Numbered from the stretch's first letter, positions 23,768 to 32,342 are shown. The stretch is DNA of 45,737 nt from CAZNGF01 sp964572855 (GCA_964572855.1 CAZNGF010000010.1:1-45737); one strand, 5' to 3'. Notes: generated from the sequence alone by a model not told the origin. Numbers and translations: made by a program.

Positions 23768-24412
23768 GTGCGGCTGCTGCTGGTGGAGGACCATCGGGTC
23801 GTGCGCGCCGGGCTGGGGGCGTTGCTGAGCCAGGCCGGGATGACGATCGTCGCCGAGGCCGGTCACGCGCGCGAGGCGCTCGAGCGGGCCGCGGCGACTC
23901 GCTGCGAGGCCGCCGTGCTCGACCTCCGGCTCCCCGCCGACGCGCGGGATGCGGCCGTCGAAGCGCGCTTCGACCTGATCGGCGCGCTCAAGGCGCTCCG
24001 GCCCGCGCTGCGGATCGTCGTGCTCTCGGGGATCTGGGAGGAAGACGCCGTCCTGGAGGCGCTCGAGCGCGGCGCGGACGCCTACGTCTCCAAAGCGCGG
24101 GCGGCCGACGACCTGATCCACGCCCTGGAGCGCGTGGCGGTCGGCGCCCGTTACCTCTCGCCGGGGCTGCTGTCCCCGGCGCTCGAACGCCGGGTGCTGC
24201 GGGACGACGCCCCGGCCCGGCCGGAGGCGCTCTCCGAGCGCGACGTCGCGCTCCTGCGCGCGCTGCGCGCGGGCTTGACCTGGAACGAGATCGCGTGCCG
24301 TCTCGGCGTGACCCCCAAGGCGGTCGAACACCACCGCAAGCGGTTGCTCGACCGGCTCGGCTTGGAGAGCACGGCCGACCTGATCCGTTACAGCCACCGG
24401 CACGAGCTCTAG
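23768..24412 (+). CDS. NarL/FixJ-type response regulator, cognate of the GAF kinase
   Basis: 214 aa from the GTG at 23768, 2 bp after the kinase stop; the frame is open far upstream but the receiver domain starts here (MRLLLVEDHRVVRAGLGALL). Phosphoacceptor Asp52 in AAVLDLRLP; the loop after it carries extra residues (ADARDAAVEARFD) compared with standard receivers. Lys in AYVSKARA. The C-terminal LuxR-type helix-turn-helix reads LTWNEIACRLGVTPKAVEHHRKRLLDRLG. Likely a transcription factor; targets unknown, with the adjacent genes as first candidates. Confidence 0.9.
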   Translation: MRLLLVEDHRVVRAGLGALLSQAGMTIVAEAGHAREALERAAATRCEAAVLDLRLPADARDAAVEARFDLIGALKALRPALRIVVLSGIWEEDAVLEALERGADAYVSKARAADDLIHALERVAVGARYLSPGLLSPALERRVLRDDAPARPEALSERDVALLRALRAGLTWNEIACRLGVTPKAVEHHRKRLLDRLGLESTADLIRYSHRHEL

Positions 24413-24512
24413 CGACGCGCTCGCGCCGGTCGCGCGAATTAGGGCATTTCCCCCTAGTGCGTGAACACCCATCGACCTATGCTGAAGTGGATGCAATGAC
24501 AAGGAGGGCAGG
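24413..24512. promoter_or_regulatory. Intergenic region with short inverted repeat before small RHH gene
   Basis: TAGGG (24440s) and CCCTA (24450s) form an inverted repeat separated by 7 bp (ATTAGGGCATTTCCCCCTAG), a plausible site for a dimeric LuxR-type or ribbon-helix-helix regulator. A TATGCT (24478-24483) may be a -10 box, with only a weak -35 partner. An AAGGAGG ribosome site precedes the following gene. Confidence 0.35.
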
Positions 24513-24686
24513 ATGAGGAACTTCACGCGCATCTCCATCTACGTCCCTCAGGACAAGCAGGACGACAAGCCGCTCGAACGGCTTCAACGGATCGCCGACG
24601 GCCAGGATCGGTCGTTGAACTACATGGTGATCCAGGCTATTCTCGACTACGTCGGTCGGGAGGAGAAAAAGCGCCATTCCGGCTGA
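24513..24686 (+). CDS. Small ribbon-helix-helix-like protein (57 aa), paralogue 2
   Basis: MRNFTRISIYVPQDKQDDKP, LERLQRIADG, DRSLNYMV, IQAILDYVGREEKK. It shares with the 55-aa protein encoded at 7983-8150 the pattern FTRISIYVPQ, KPLERL, DRSLNYMV, QA-LDYV and REEKK, so the two are clear paralogues. A short strand followed by two helices fits a CopG-like ribbon-helix-helix fold. A strong AAGGAGGGCAGG ribosome site precedes the ATG. It lies between two NarL-type response-regulator genes, which suggests a role in the same regulatory circuit; this is inference from position only. Confidence 0.82.
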   Translation: MRNFTRISIYVPQDKQDDKPLERLQRIADGQDRSLNYMVIQAILDYVGREEKKRHSG

Positions 24687-24689
24687 CGA

Positions 24690-24738
24690 AACCCGGATCG
24701 CCACGGCCTGCAAGCCGGCGGGGCAAACGAGCCGGGTT
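24690..24738. terminator. Stem-loop behind the second small RHH gene
   Basis: AACCCGGATCG (24690-24700) pairs with CGAGCCGGGTT (24728-24738) except for one mismatch, with a further internal GC-rich hairpin. No U-run follows on the plus strand, so termination is uncertain. Confidence 0.4.
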
Positions 24739-24770
24739 CCGCCGACGTTTCCGTGAAGAGTGGTGCCGCC

Positions 24771-25397
24771 ATGAAGCCGCGCCTGCTGGTGGTCGACGAC
24801 CACGCCATCGTCCGCGAGAGCCTGCAGTCCGTCCTGATCGGCTACGAGGTGGTCGAGGCCCGGGACGGCCGCGAGGCGTTGCGGCGGGCCGTCGAAGGGG
24901 GCTTCTCTGCAGCGGTGGTGGACATCGCCCTGCCCCAGCTCAACGGCTTCGACGTGGCCGATCGGCTCCAGAGCCGCTTCGCGCTCCCGAGCGTGTTGCT
25001 GTCCATGTACGACGGCGAGGACTACGTCGAGGAGGCGCTCCGCAGGAACGTGCGGGGGTTCGTGCTCAAGAGCGCGCCCCTGGAGGAGCTGGAGACCGCG
25101 ATCCAACGGGTGGCGGCGGGCGGCGTCTACTATTCGGCCGCCCTCATGCCCGTTGTGCTGCGCTTCGCGCGCCAGGGGCTCCCGGAGGATCCGGTGGCTT
25201 CCCTGCTCACCGCGCGCGAGCGCGAGGTGCTCCAGCTCGTGGCCGAAGGCAAGCGCAACGCCGAGATCGCCCGGATCCTGGCGCTCAGCCCCAAGACAAT
25301 CCGCATCCACCGCGAGAACCTGATGAAGAAACTCGACGCCCACAACCTGGCGGACCTGGTCCACTGGGCCATCGAACTGCGGCTGATCGTGCCGTAA
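24771..25397 (+). CDS. NarL/FixJ-type response regulator (orphan)
   Basis: 208 aa from the ATG at 24771 (MKPRLLVVDDHAIVRESLQS); an in-frame GTG at 24753 is an alternative. Phosphoacceptor Asp51 in AAVVDIALP, the KSAPLEEL lysine near residue 100, and a standard LuxR helix-turn-helix LTAREREVLQLVAEGKRNAEIARILALSPKTIRIHRENLMKKL. No kinase gene is next to it; the GAF kinase upstream may phosphorylate both regulators, or a remote kinase does. Sequence is more typical than that of the first regulator. Confidence 0.9.
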   Translation: MKPRLLVVDDHAIVRESLQSVLIGYEVVEARDGREALRRAVEGGFSAAVVDIALPQLNGFDVADRLQSRFALPSVLLSMYDGEDYVEEALRRNVRGFVLKSAPLEELETAIQRVAAGGVYYSAALMPVVLRFARQGLPEDPVASLLTAREREVLQLVAEGKRNAEIARILALSPKTIRIHRENLMKKLDAHNLADLVHWAIELRLIVP

Positions 25398-25420
25398 TAC
25401 CGATCTTTGTTGGTCCCGTT

Positions 25421-25448
25421 GTAGGGGCGCACGGCCGTGCGCCCCTAC
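25421..25448. repeat. Dispersed perfect palindrome, copy 2
   Basis: GTAGGGGCGCACGG followed by its exact reverse complement, 28 nt without loop. Core identical to 283-306. It lies 23 bp behind the response-regulator stop. Confidence 0.85.
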
Positions 25449-25498
25449 AGGTACCGTCGGACACGGTTCTGCCTCCCCAGGCGCGCTAGGATGGCGCC

Positions 25499-25867
25499 AT
25501 GCACACGCTCAGCCGCGCCCTCTGGTGGGCTCTGTTCCTGGGCCACGCCGCGCTCATCTACGGGCTCTCGGACGGCCCGCTGCCCGACGAGGTGGCCCCG
25601 CTGGTGTGGCCGGGCGCCGACAAGCTCTACCACGCGGCGCAGTTCGGCCTGCTGGCCCTGTTCGGGTTGCAGGCCTGGAAGCCGCGAGTCCGGGCCGCGT
25701 GGCTCGGCGTCCTGCTCGTCTGCTGGCTCTACGGGCTGGCGGACGAGTGGCACCAAGCTTGGGCGCCGGGCCGCGAGGCGGACTGGCGGGATTGGTTGGC
25801 CGACGGCGCGGGGATCGCGGTGGTTGGAGGGCTGTGGCGGGCGTGGTGGCACGCCAGGGCGCGATGA
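25499..25867 (+). CDS. VanZ-like membrane protein
   Basis: 122 aa, with four predicted helices (ALWWALFLGHAALIYGL, KLYHAAQFGLLALFGL, AAWLGVLLVCWLYGL, WLADGAGIAVVGGLW). The motifs DKLYHAAQFG and ADEWHQAWAPGREADWRDWLADGAG are those of the VanZ family, whose founding member gives low-level teicoplanin resistance but whose general function is unknown. A TAGGAT -10-like box sits 6 nt before the ATG, so the message may be leaderless. Confidence 0.82.
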   Translation: MHTLSRALWWALFLGHAALIYGLSDGPLPDEVAPLVWPGADKLYHAAQFGLLALFGLQAWKPRVRAAWLGVLLVCWLYGLADEWHQAWAPGREADWRDWLADGAGIAVVGGLWRAWWHARAR

Positions 25868-25952
25868 AGCGCGCCCCTTGGTCTTGAAGACCGTTGCGTA
25901 GCCGGGCCGTCCCGCCCTCTGCCTTGCAAGCTACGGGCAGCGGCAGGGGTGC

Positions 25953-28900
25953 TTAGTTCCCGAAGCCGAGCTCGCCGTCGCTGGGGGAGTAGCTCAGGCC
26001 GGCCTCGGGGAAGGCATTGATCTGGACTTGGAGCCAGATGCGCGTGCCCGAGCTGTAGAGGCCGACCTGCCAGCAGTCGTCGCACAGGTGGCGCACGAGC
26101 CCGGCCTGCATGGCCGTCACGCGCCCGGCGCGCCAGTCGTATTCGCCGCGCAGGTCGAGCTCCCACCGCCCCAGGTGCCAGGAGCCCTCCAGGTTGGTGC
26201 GCAGCAGCGCCGGCCGGTTGAGGTCGACGCGCGCGCCCAGCCGGACCCAGTTGGCCAGCTCGACCTTGGCGATCAGGTCGTCGAAGCGGCCCGCCTTCAC
26301 TTGGTACCCGCCCTGGAGCGAGAGGCGTCCCCAGTCCGGCGTCCAGACCTCCTGGACCGTGAGCGCGTCGAGCTCGAGCCCGTGGGCGACCGTGCTCAGG
26401 CGCGCGTTGAGGGCGTGTTCGCCTAGCCGCGCGCTCAGTTGCAGCGCGACGGGCTCGAAGCGTCCGTTGGTCGGGGAAAACCCCGTCGAGAGGTTGCCGT
26501 TGAAGCCCGCCGCGGCGAAGCGCAGCTGGCCGTTCCAGCGGTCGGCCAGCTCGAGTTCGTCGAAGGCGAACGGGCTCCGGCCGCGCACGGCGCGGTAGAG
26601 GTAGCCCGTGCTCGCGCTCAGCCCGTCCACGGGGGACCAGGTGAGCCCGCTCTGGAACTGCGCGCTGGTCCGCTGCATCCCCTCGCCGTAGCGCGAGAGG
26701 CGCGCGTTCCCGTCCGCGTTGGCCCGTAATTGCGGACCGGCCAGCTCGAAGGCGTCCAGCCCGAGCCGGCCGCTGAGGTCGACCCGGTCGGTCTGGACGA
26801 ACGGCCCGCTTTCGCCGCGCTGCTCGCGGTAGCGTCCCCAGCTCGCGCTCCCGCCGTAGCGCAAGGGGGTGCTCGCGATGGCGCCGCCGCGCGAGAGGCT
26901 CAGCTCGGGGAGCCGTTCCAGCACGCGGTAGCGCGGCGCGTCCTCGTCCTCTTCCGCCTCCTGAGAAGTCTCCTCGCGCGCCGCGCCCGCGCGCCACGAC
27001 CAGCCCCACAGAGAACCCGAGGCATCCAGGCCGTAGGCCCACTGCGACGGGGCGCTCCCCTCGGGGCGCACGTCGCGCCGCCGCAGCGAGCCCGACAGCT
27101 CGGCCAGCTCGCCCAGCGTCCAGCGGTGCGACCAGTCCAGCTCCAACACCTCGTGGCGGCCCACCAGGTGGTAGAGGCGCATCTGCCCCGACTGGCCGGC
27201 CCCGGCCCCGTAGCGCCAGTCGAGGCCCAGGCCGGTCTCGCGGTAGCGATGGTAGTAGTCCAACAGGAACGCGCCGTGGTTGCGCTCGTCTTCAAAGGCC
27301 GGCAAGCGCCAGCGCGCGAACCAGCCGCGCGCGGCGTCGCGGCCGAACTCGGGCAGCAGGGGGTTTTCCTGCAAATCCTTGAGCGGGGCCAGAAACAGCG
27401 GCGTCCAAAACAGCGGCCAGCCCGCCGCGCTGAAGGCGAGCTCGCGGCCCAGCACCCACTCGTCGGGCCAGAGCGTGACCTGACGCGCGCTGAGCGCGTA
27501 CGAGGCCCGCTCGACCTCCTCAGAACACAAGCAGGTGGTGACCGTGGCCCCCTCGAGCTCGAGCCGGCTCAGCGCGTCCCCCTCGAACAAGAAGCGCCCG
27601 CGCGCGCCCTTGAAGCGCAGCGTGTGCGACTCGCCGCGCGCGTTGTCGAACGCGCTTTGCCCCTCGAACGCTTCGACCTCGGCCTCGCGCAACCGGACGC
27701 GCCCCCCCTCGAGCTCGAAGGCCAGCGCCAGCGCCTCGGCCCGCGTCTGGCGCTCGGGGTCGGCAAAGCGCACGTGCCCGCGCGCGTCGGCGCGCCAGGG
27801 GGTGTCCGCGCCGCGGGAGAGCGTGAGGGCGTCGGCGGCCAGCGTCGTCTCCCCGCCCAACGCGAGCTCGGCCTCCCCGGCCAGCTCGACCCGTTCCAGC
27901 GCCGCCAGCGGGTCGGCCGCGTCGAGCGGGGCGCCGGGGCGGAAGCGCAACTCCCCGCGCCGGGCCCGGTAGCGCAGCGCGCGCTCGCCGTCGGATTCGG
28001 CCTCGAAGGCGTCGAGGATGATCCACAGCGGGCGCAGGCCGCCTTCCCCGCGTTCGAGCAGCGCCTCGGCGCGCTCGGCCGTCACGCGCACGGGGTCGCC
28101 GCTGAAGGCGACCTCGCCCACGACCTCGAAGCGCCAGCGGTCTTCGGACTCGCGCCGCAGCACGAGTTCGCGGGCGCGCACGGTCTGGTTGCCGTAGACG
28201 GCCACGACCTCGCCCTGGGCGCGCAGCTCTGACCCGTCGCGGCTGATCTCCAGGGCCTGGGCGCGCACGTCCAGCGGGACCTCGGGCGCGGGCTGGGCGG
28301 CCCAGGCGCTTCCCCCCAGCCCCAGCGCCAGCAGCAGCCCGCCCGCGCGCCGGAACAGCCGGCCCCACTCGACCCGGCTGGCGCGGTCCACGTTCCAGGC
28401 CAATACGAGGCCGAGCACGCCGAAGGCGAGGTTGGGCAGCCACGGCCCCCAGACCGGCGAGAGCAGCTCGCGGCGCGCCAGGGTTTCGGCCCAGAACAGA
28501 AAGCCCTGGTACGTGCCCGTGAGCACGACGCTGATCACGACCCCGGCCGCGCGCCCGCGGAAGCCGAAGCTCAAGCTGAGCGGCGCGGCAAAGAGCGCGA
28601 ACACAAGCGCCCCCAGCGGGACGGCCAGTTTGGACTGGAACTCGACCCACAGTTCCGAGGCGCGGTAGCCGCTCTGCTGGAAGGTGTCGATGCGCTCGGC
28701 CAGCTCGCGCAGGCTCATCTCGCGCGGGGTGCGCTGTTCGACGAACAGCGTCTCGATCGCGTCGCCCACGCGGATCGCCAGCGACTCGAAGCGGGCCTGG
28801 TAGCTGAGCGCACCGCTTTCGTCGAGCTGGTGGGCGATCCCCGCCTCCAGGCGCCAGGTGTCGCCGTCCCAGCCGGCCCGCTCGGCCGAGATGAGCTGCG

Positions 28901-29480
28901 GGAAGGGGCTGCGCGCCCCGGGCAGGTAGGTCGTCCCCGTGGGGTCGAACACGAGCACGTCCTGCAGCAGCCCGTCGGACGGGTCGTAGCGCCGCACGTA
29001 GAAGAAGCGCCCCTGGGCGTCCTTGAAGAACGTGTTGTCGCGGATCTGGGGCACGCTGCCGCGCGAGATCATCTGGGTCAGCAGCGCCCGGTACTGCTGG
29101 TTGGCCCAGGGCACCGTGGTCTCGTTGAGCGCGAAGGTGGCCAGCCCCACCAGCAACCCGAAGGCGATCACGGGCGCGATCACGCGGCGCAGCGAGATCC
29201 CGCTCGCCTGTAGCGCGATCAGCTCGCGGTCGTGCTTGAGCCGCCCCAGCGCCAGGAAGGTGGCGAACAGCACGGCGATCGGCAGGCCGATCACGATCAA
29301 ATCCGGCATCTTGTAGACGAGCGCGCGCAGCAAGTCGGACCAGGCCACGTCGCGGTCGATCACGAAGTCCGACAGTTGCAGGATCAAATTGAGCAGGATG
29401 AACAGCACGAAGCCGGCCACGGCCATCAAAAAGGGGAACAGCAGCTCGCGCAGCACGGCGCGGTCCAGCAGGCGGATCAT
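25953..29480 (-). CDS. Fused LptF/G permease - LptA-like - LptD-like protein
   Basis: 1175 aa from the ATG at 29480, chosen because it overlaps the glutaredoxin stop (ATGA) and begins MIRLLDRAVLRELLFPFLMA as in YjgP/YjgQ permeases. Residues 1-375 are LptF/G-like: three hydrophobic helices, a periplasmic beta part, then three more (LVFALFAAPLSLSFGF.., VVISVVLTGTYQGFLF, LPNLAFGVLGLVLAWNV). Residues 376-394 look like an internal signal peptide (RLFRRAGGLLLALGLGG then AWA-A). Residues 395-590 resemble the OstA/LptA fold (DVRAQALEISRDGSELRAQG). From about 600 to the end it looks like an LptD barrel with TTCLCSEE and a late CDDCWQVGLY, reminiscent of LptD's disulfide cysteines. Separate inner-membrane, periplasmic and outer-membrane parts of the lipopolysaccharide transport bridge are thus encoded in one frame. 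No stop or frameshift is seen between the parts. Confidence 0.85.
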   Translation of the reverse strand: MIRLLDRAVLRELLFPFLMAVAGFVLFILLNLILQLSDFVIDRDVAWSDLLRALVYKMPDLIVIGLPIAVLFATFLALGRLKHDRELIALQASGISLRRVIAPVIAFGLLVGLATFALNETTVPWANQQYRALLTQMISRGSVPQIRDNTFFKDAQGRFFYVRRYDPSDGLLQDVLVFDPTGTTYLPGARSPFPQLISAERAGWDGDTWRLEAGIAHQLDESGALSYQARFESLAIRVGDAIETLFVEQRTPREMSLRELAERIDTFQQSGYRASELWVEFQSKLAVPLGALVFALFAAPLSLSFGFRGRAAGVVISVVLTGTYQGFLFWAETLARRELLSPVWGPWLPNLAFGVLGLVLAWNVDRASRVEWGRLFRRAGGLLLALGLGGSAWAAQPAPEVPLDVRAQALEISRDGSELRAQGEVVAVYGNQTVRARELVLRRESEDRWRFEVVGEVAFSGDPVRVTAERAEALLERGEGGLRPLWIILDAFEAESDGERALRYRARRGELRFRPGAPLDAADPLAALERVELAGEAELALGGETTLAADALTLSRGADTPWRADARGHVRFADPERQTRAEALALAFELEGGRVRLREAEVEAFEGQSAFDNARGESHTLRFKGARGRFLFEGDALSRLELEGATVTTCLCSEEVERASYALSARQVTLWPDEWVLGRELAFSAAGWPLFWTPLFLAPLKDLQENPLLPEFGRDAARGWFARWRLPAFEDERNHGAFLLDYYHRYRETGLGLDWRYGAGAGQSGQMRLYHLVGRHEVLELDWSHRWTLGELAELSGSLRRRDVRPEGSAPSQWAYGLDASGSLWGWSWRAGAAREETSQEAEEDEDAPRYRVLERLPELSLSRGGAIASTPLRYGGSASWGRYREQRGESGPFVQTDRVDLSGRLGLDAFELAGPQLRANADGNARLSRYGEGMQRTSAQFQSGLTWSPVDGLSASTGYLYRAVRGRSPFAFDELELADRWNGQLRFAAAGFNGNLSTGFSPTNGRFEPVALQLSARLGEHALNARLSTVAHGLELDALTVQEVWTPDWGRLSLQGGYQVKAGRFDDLIAKVELANWVRLGARVDLNRPALLRTNLEGSWHLGRWELDLRGEYDWRAGRVTAMQAGLVRHLCDDCWQVGLYSSGTRIWLQVQINAFPEAGLSYSPSDGELGFGN

Positions 29481-29710
29481 GCCAGCAGCGCCCGCAGCCG
29501 CTCGGGATCCACCGCGTGGCGGAAGCGCTCGACGCCGTCGACGCACACGACCGGGATGTCCAGGCAGTAGCGGCGGAACGCCTCATCGTCGCGCGTGATG
29601 TCCACGGCGATCCACGCAAACGGCACGTCCCGAAAGACCTCGCAGATCGCGGCGTCGGCCCGCTGGCACAGGCCGCAGTCGCGCTTGGTGTATAGGGTCA
29701 CCGTCTTCAT
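29477..29710 (-). CDS. Glutaredoxin-like (DUF836-type) thioredoxin-fold protein
   Basis: 77 aa: MKTVTLYTKRDCGLCQRADA with a CxxC (Cys12, Cys15), a cis-proline in DIPVVCVDG, and a short C-terminal helix. The layout fits small glutaredoxin-like DUF836 proteins, probably cytoplasmic thiol-disulfide proteins. Its stop overlaps the start of the LptF-LptD fusion gene, so the two are translationally coupled; a link to disulfide formation in LptD is tempting but the protein has no signal peptide. A TATAAT box (29724-29719) ends 8 nt before the ATG and there is no ribosome site, so a leaderless mRNA is likely. Confidence 0.85.
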   Translation of the reverse strand: MKTVTLYTKRDCGLCQRADAAICEVFRDVPFAWIAVDITRDDEAFRRYCLDIPVVCVDGVERFRHAVDPERLRALLA

Positions 29711-29718
29711 GTCGGCGC

Positions 29719-29724
29719 ATTATA
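29719..29724 (-). promoter_or_regulatory. -10 box of glutaredoxin-lptFD transcript
   Basis: TATAAT on the minus strand with 8 bases (GCGCCGAC) between it and the ATG at 29710. The -35 region is weak. Start of transcription should fall within a base or two of the start codon. Confidence 0.55.
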
Positions 29725-29850
29725 ACAACGGTTCCGGGGGTCCGACACGGAGGAGAAGGGACGGGCGCGTGTGTCTGTCGTAAGGAAAACCAACCACCGC
29801 ATGATCAAGAACGACCCCTACGTGTGGGGGTAGGCGCCGCGCGGCGGGCC

Positions 29851-30759
29851 CTACGTCCCGCCCATGAGCGCGCTCAAGACCCGGTAGGTGTTGCAGTGGG
29901 CGGCGACCGAGTCCTCAATGGGGTCGGCGTAGCCGCCGCTCATGGTCAGGACCACGGGGACGCGCTCGCGCCCGCAGAGCGAGAGCACGCGCTCGTCGCG
30001 CGCCTTGAGGCCGTCCCGCGTCAGGCTCAGCCGGCCCAGGCGGTCGTTTCGCAGCGGGTCGGAGCCCGCCAGGTAGAAGACGATCTCGGGCCGCGCGCGC
30101 GCGAACGCCTCGGGCAGGGCCCGGTCCAGCGCGTCCAAATAGGCCGCGTCGTCCGAGCCGTCCTCCAGCGGCACGTCCAGGTCGCTCTCGGCCTTCCGGA
30201 ACGGAAAATTTCTGGCCCCGTGCAACGAGAGCGTGAAGGCCTCCGGGTCGCCGGCGAAGATGCGCGCCGTCCCGTCGCCCTGGTGCACGTCGAGGTCGAC
30301 CACCAGCGCGCGCCGGATCAAACCGCGGGCGCGGAGCTCCCGGACGGCCACGGCCACGTCGTTGAAGACGCAGTACCCGCTGCCGCGTTCGGGGTGGGCG
30401 TGGTGCGTGCCGCCGGCCAGGTTGCCCGCGGCGCCGCCTTCGAGCGCGGCCAGCGCCGCTTGGATCGTCCCGCCGGTCGAGGCGCGGCTGCGGTCCAGCA
30501 GTTGGGGCGACCACGGGAAGCCCAGCGCGCGCAGCGCGCGGGCGTTCAGCGTCCCCTCGAACACGGCGCGCAGGTAGTCGGCCGTGTGGACCCGCCCGAG
30601 CTGGGCGCGCGTCGCCAGCGCCGGCGTGTGGACCTGTTCGGGGCGCAGCACGCCCTCGGCCAAGAGCGCTTGGCGTAGGAGCCGATACTTCTGAATCGGG
30701 AAGCGATGCCCTTGCGGGAGCGGGACGACGTAGGCGTCGCTGCTGAAGACGCGCAGCAT
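29851..30759 (-). CDS. Histone deacetylase / acetoin-utilisation family hydrolase
   Basis: 302 aa from the ATG at 30759. Zinc-dependent deacetylase fold: GGTHHAHPERGSGYCVFNDVAVA (catalytic His pair and charge relay), VVDLDVHQGDGTARIF (zinc Asp and His), and YLAGSDPLRNDRLGRL (zinc Asp). Bacterial members remove acetyl groups from small molecules or proteins such as acetyl-CoA synthetase; the substrate here is unknown. The start is chosen because a TATAAT (30772-30767) lies 7 nt before the ATG, pointing to a leaderless mRNA; an in-frame GTG further upstream would lie before the predicted transcription start. Confidence 0.88.
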   Translation of the reverse strand: MLRVFSSDAYVVPLPQGHRFPIQKYRLLRQALLAEGVLRPEQVHTPALATRAQLGRVHTADYLRAVFEGTLNARALRALGFPWSPQLLDRSRASTGGTIQAALAALEGGAAGNLAGGTHHAHPERGSGYCVFNDVAVAVRELRARGLIRRALVVDLDVHQGDGTARIFAGDPEAFTLSLHGARNFPFRKAESDLDVPLEDGSDDAAYLDALDRALPEAFARARPEIVFYLAGSDPLRNDRLGRLSLTRDGLKARDERVLSLCGRERVPVVLTMSGGYADPIEDSVAAHCNTYRVLSALMGGT

Positions 30760-30766
30760 GGGGAGA

Positions 30767-30772
30767 ATTATA
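30767..30772 (-). promoter_or_regulatory. -10 box for leaderless histone-deacetylase-family gene
   Basis: TATAAT on the minus strand, 7 bases before the ATG at 30759; -35 not convincing. Confidence 0.55.
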
Positions 30773-30858
30773 CCGACGGGCACCATAGGGCCAGGTCGTG
30801 TGCGCCACGGCCCGGCTTTCGGGTTCGCATGCAGTCACTGGGGTCCAGCGACCCTCTC

Positions 30859-30888
30859 TTGACAGGGCCATGGCGGCGCGCGTACAGT
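30859..30888 (+). promoter_or_regulatory. Promoter of livGF
   Basis: TTGACA (30859-30864, consensus), 18 bp, TACAGT (30883-30888). Predicted start near 30895, only about 6 nt before the ATG at 30901. Confidence 0.65.
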
Positions 30889-30900
30889 GTGGCACCCAAC

Positions 30901-31634
30901 ATGAGCGCGCTTTTATCCGTCCGCAACCTCTACAAGAGCTTTGGCGGCTTGAACGCGGTGCGGGATCTGAGCTTTTCGGTAGGGCCCCAGGAGATTCTGG
31001 GGTTGATCGGCCCGAACGGCGCGGGCAAGACCACGGTGTTCAACCTGATCATGGGCGTGCATCGGCCCAACTCGGGCGAGATCCGCTTCAAGGAGCAGCC
31101 GATCCAGGGGTGGCCCACCTACCGCATCGTGAACGCAGGCGTCGCGCGCGTGTTCCAGATCGCCCAGCCCATGCCGCTGAAGACCGTCTACGAGAACGTC
31201 GAGATCTCGACGCTGCCCAACAAGGTGTTCACGCGGCGTACGAGCGCCCGGGCGCGCGACTATTGCCTGGCGTGTTGCGAGCTGACCGGGCTCGTCGACC
31301 TGTTGGATCAGTACCCCGGCATGCTGCCGCAGGCGGGCCTGCGCCGGCTCGAGATCGCCAAGGCCGTCGCCACCGACCCGGATCTGCTGTTGCTGGACGA
31401 ACCGCTGGCCGGGCTCACGGTCCAGGAGGTGGAACAGCTCTCCGAGCTCATCCGGCACCTGCGCGAGACCGGGCGCACGATCGTGATCGTGGACCACAAC
31501 ATGAAGGGGCTCATGCGCCTGGTGGACCGCGTGGTCGTGGTCAACTTCGGGGCCAAGCTCACCGAGGGCACGCCGCAGCAGGTGGTGCAGGACCCGGCCG
31601 TGCAGGAGGCCTACTTGGCCGGGGGGGCGTTCTG

Positions 31635-31635
<1 letters not shown>
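30901..31635 (+). CDS. livG: ABC transporter ATPase, LivG type
   Basis: 244 aa, starting MSALLSVRNLYKSFGGLNAV. Walker A GPNGAGKTT, Q-loop region FQIAQPMPLKTVYENV, and Walker B DLLLLDEPLAGLT; the signature motif is degenerate (PQAGLRRLEIAKAV instead of LSGGQ). The length and the C-terminal LTEGTPQQVVQDPAVQEAYLAG are typical of branched-chain amino-acid (HAAT) ATPases. The ATG is placed just behind the consensus promoter; upstream in-frame sequence lacks similarity. livF follows with a TGATG overlap. The permease genes livHM and binding protein are not in the window, so the substrate (branched-chain amino acid, urea or other amide) is open. Confidence 0.88.

Positions 31636-32342
<707 letters not shown>

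Noticed and set aside
24440..24456. Inverted repeat TAGGG/CCCTA as a definite response-regulator binding site.
   Set aside because: Arms are only 5 bp and occur by chance in GC-rich DNA; kept only as a low-confidence part of the intergenic entry.
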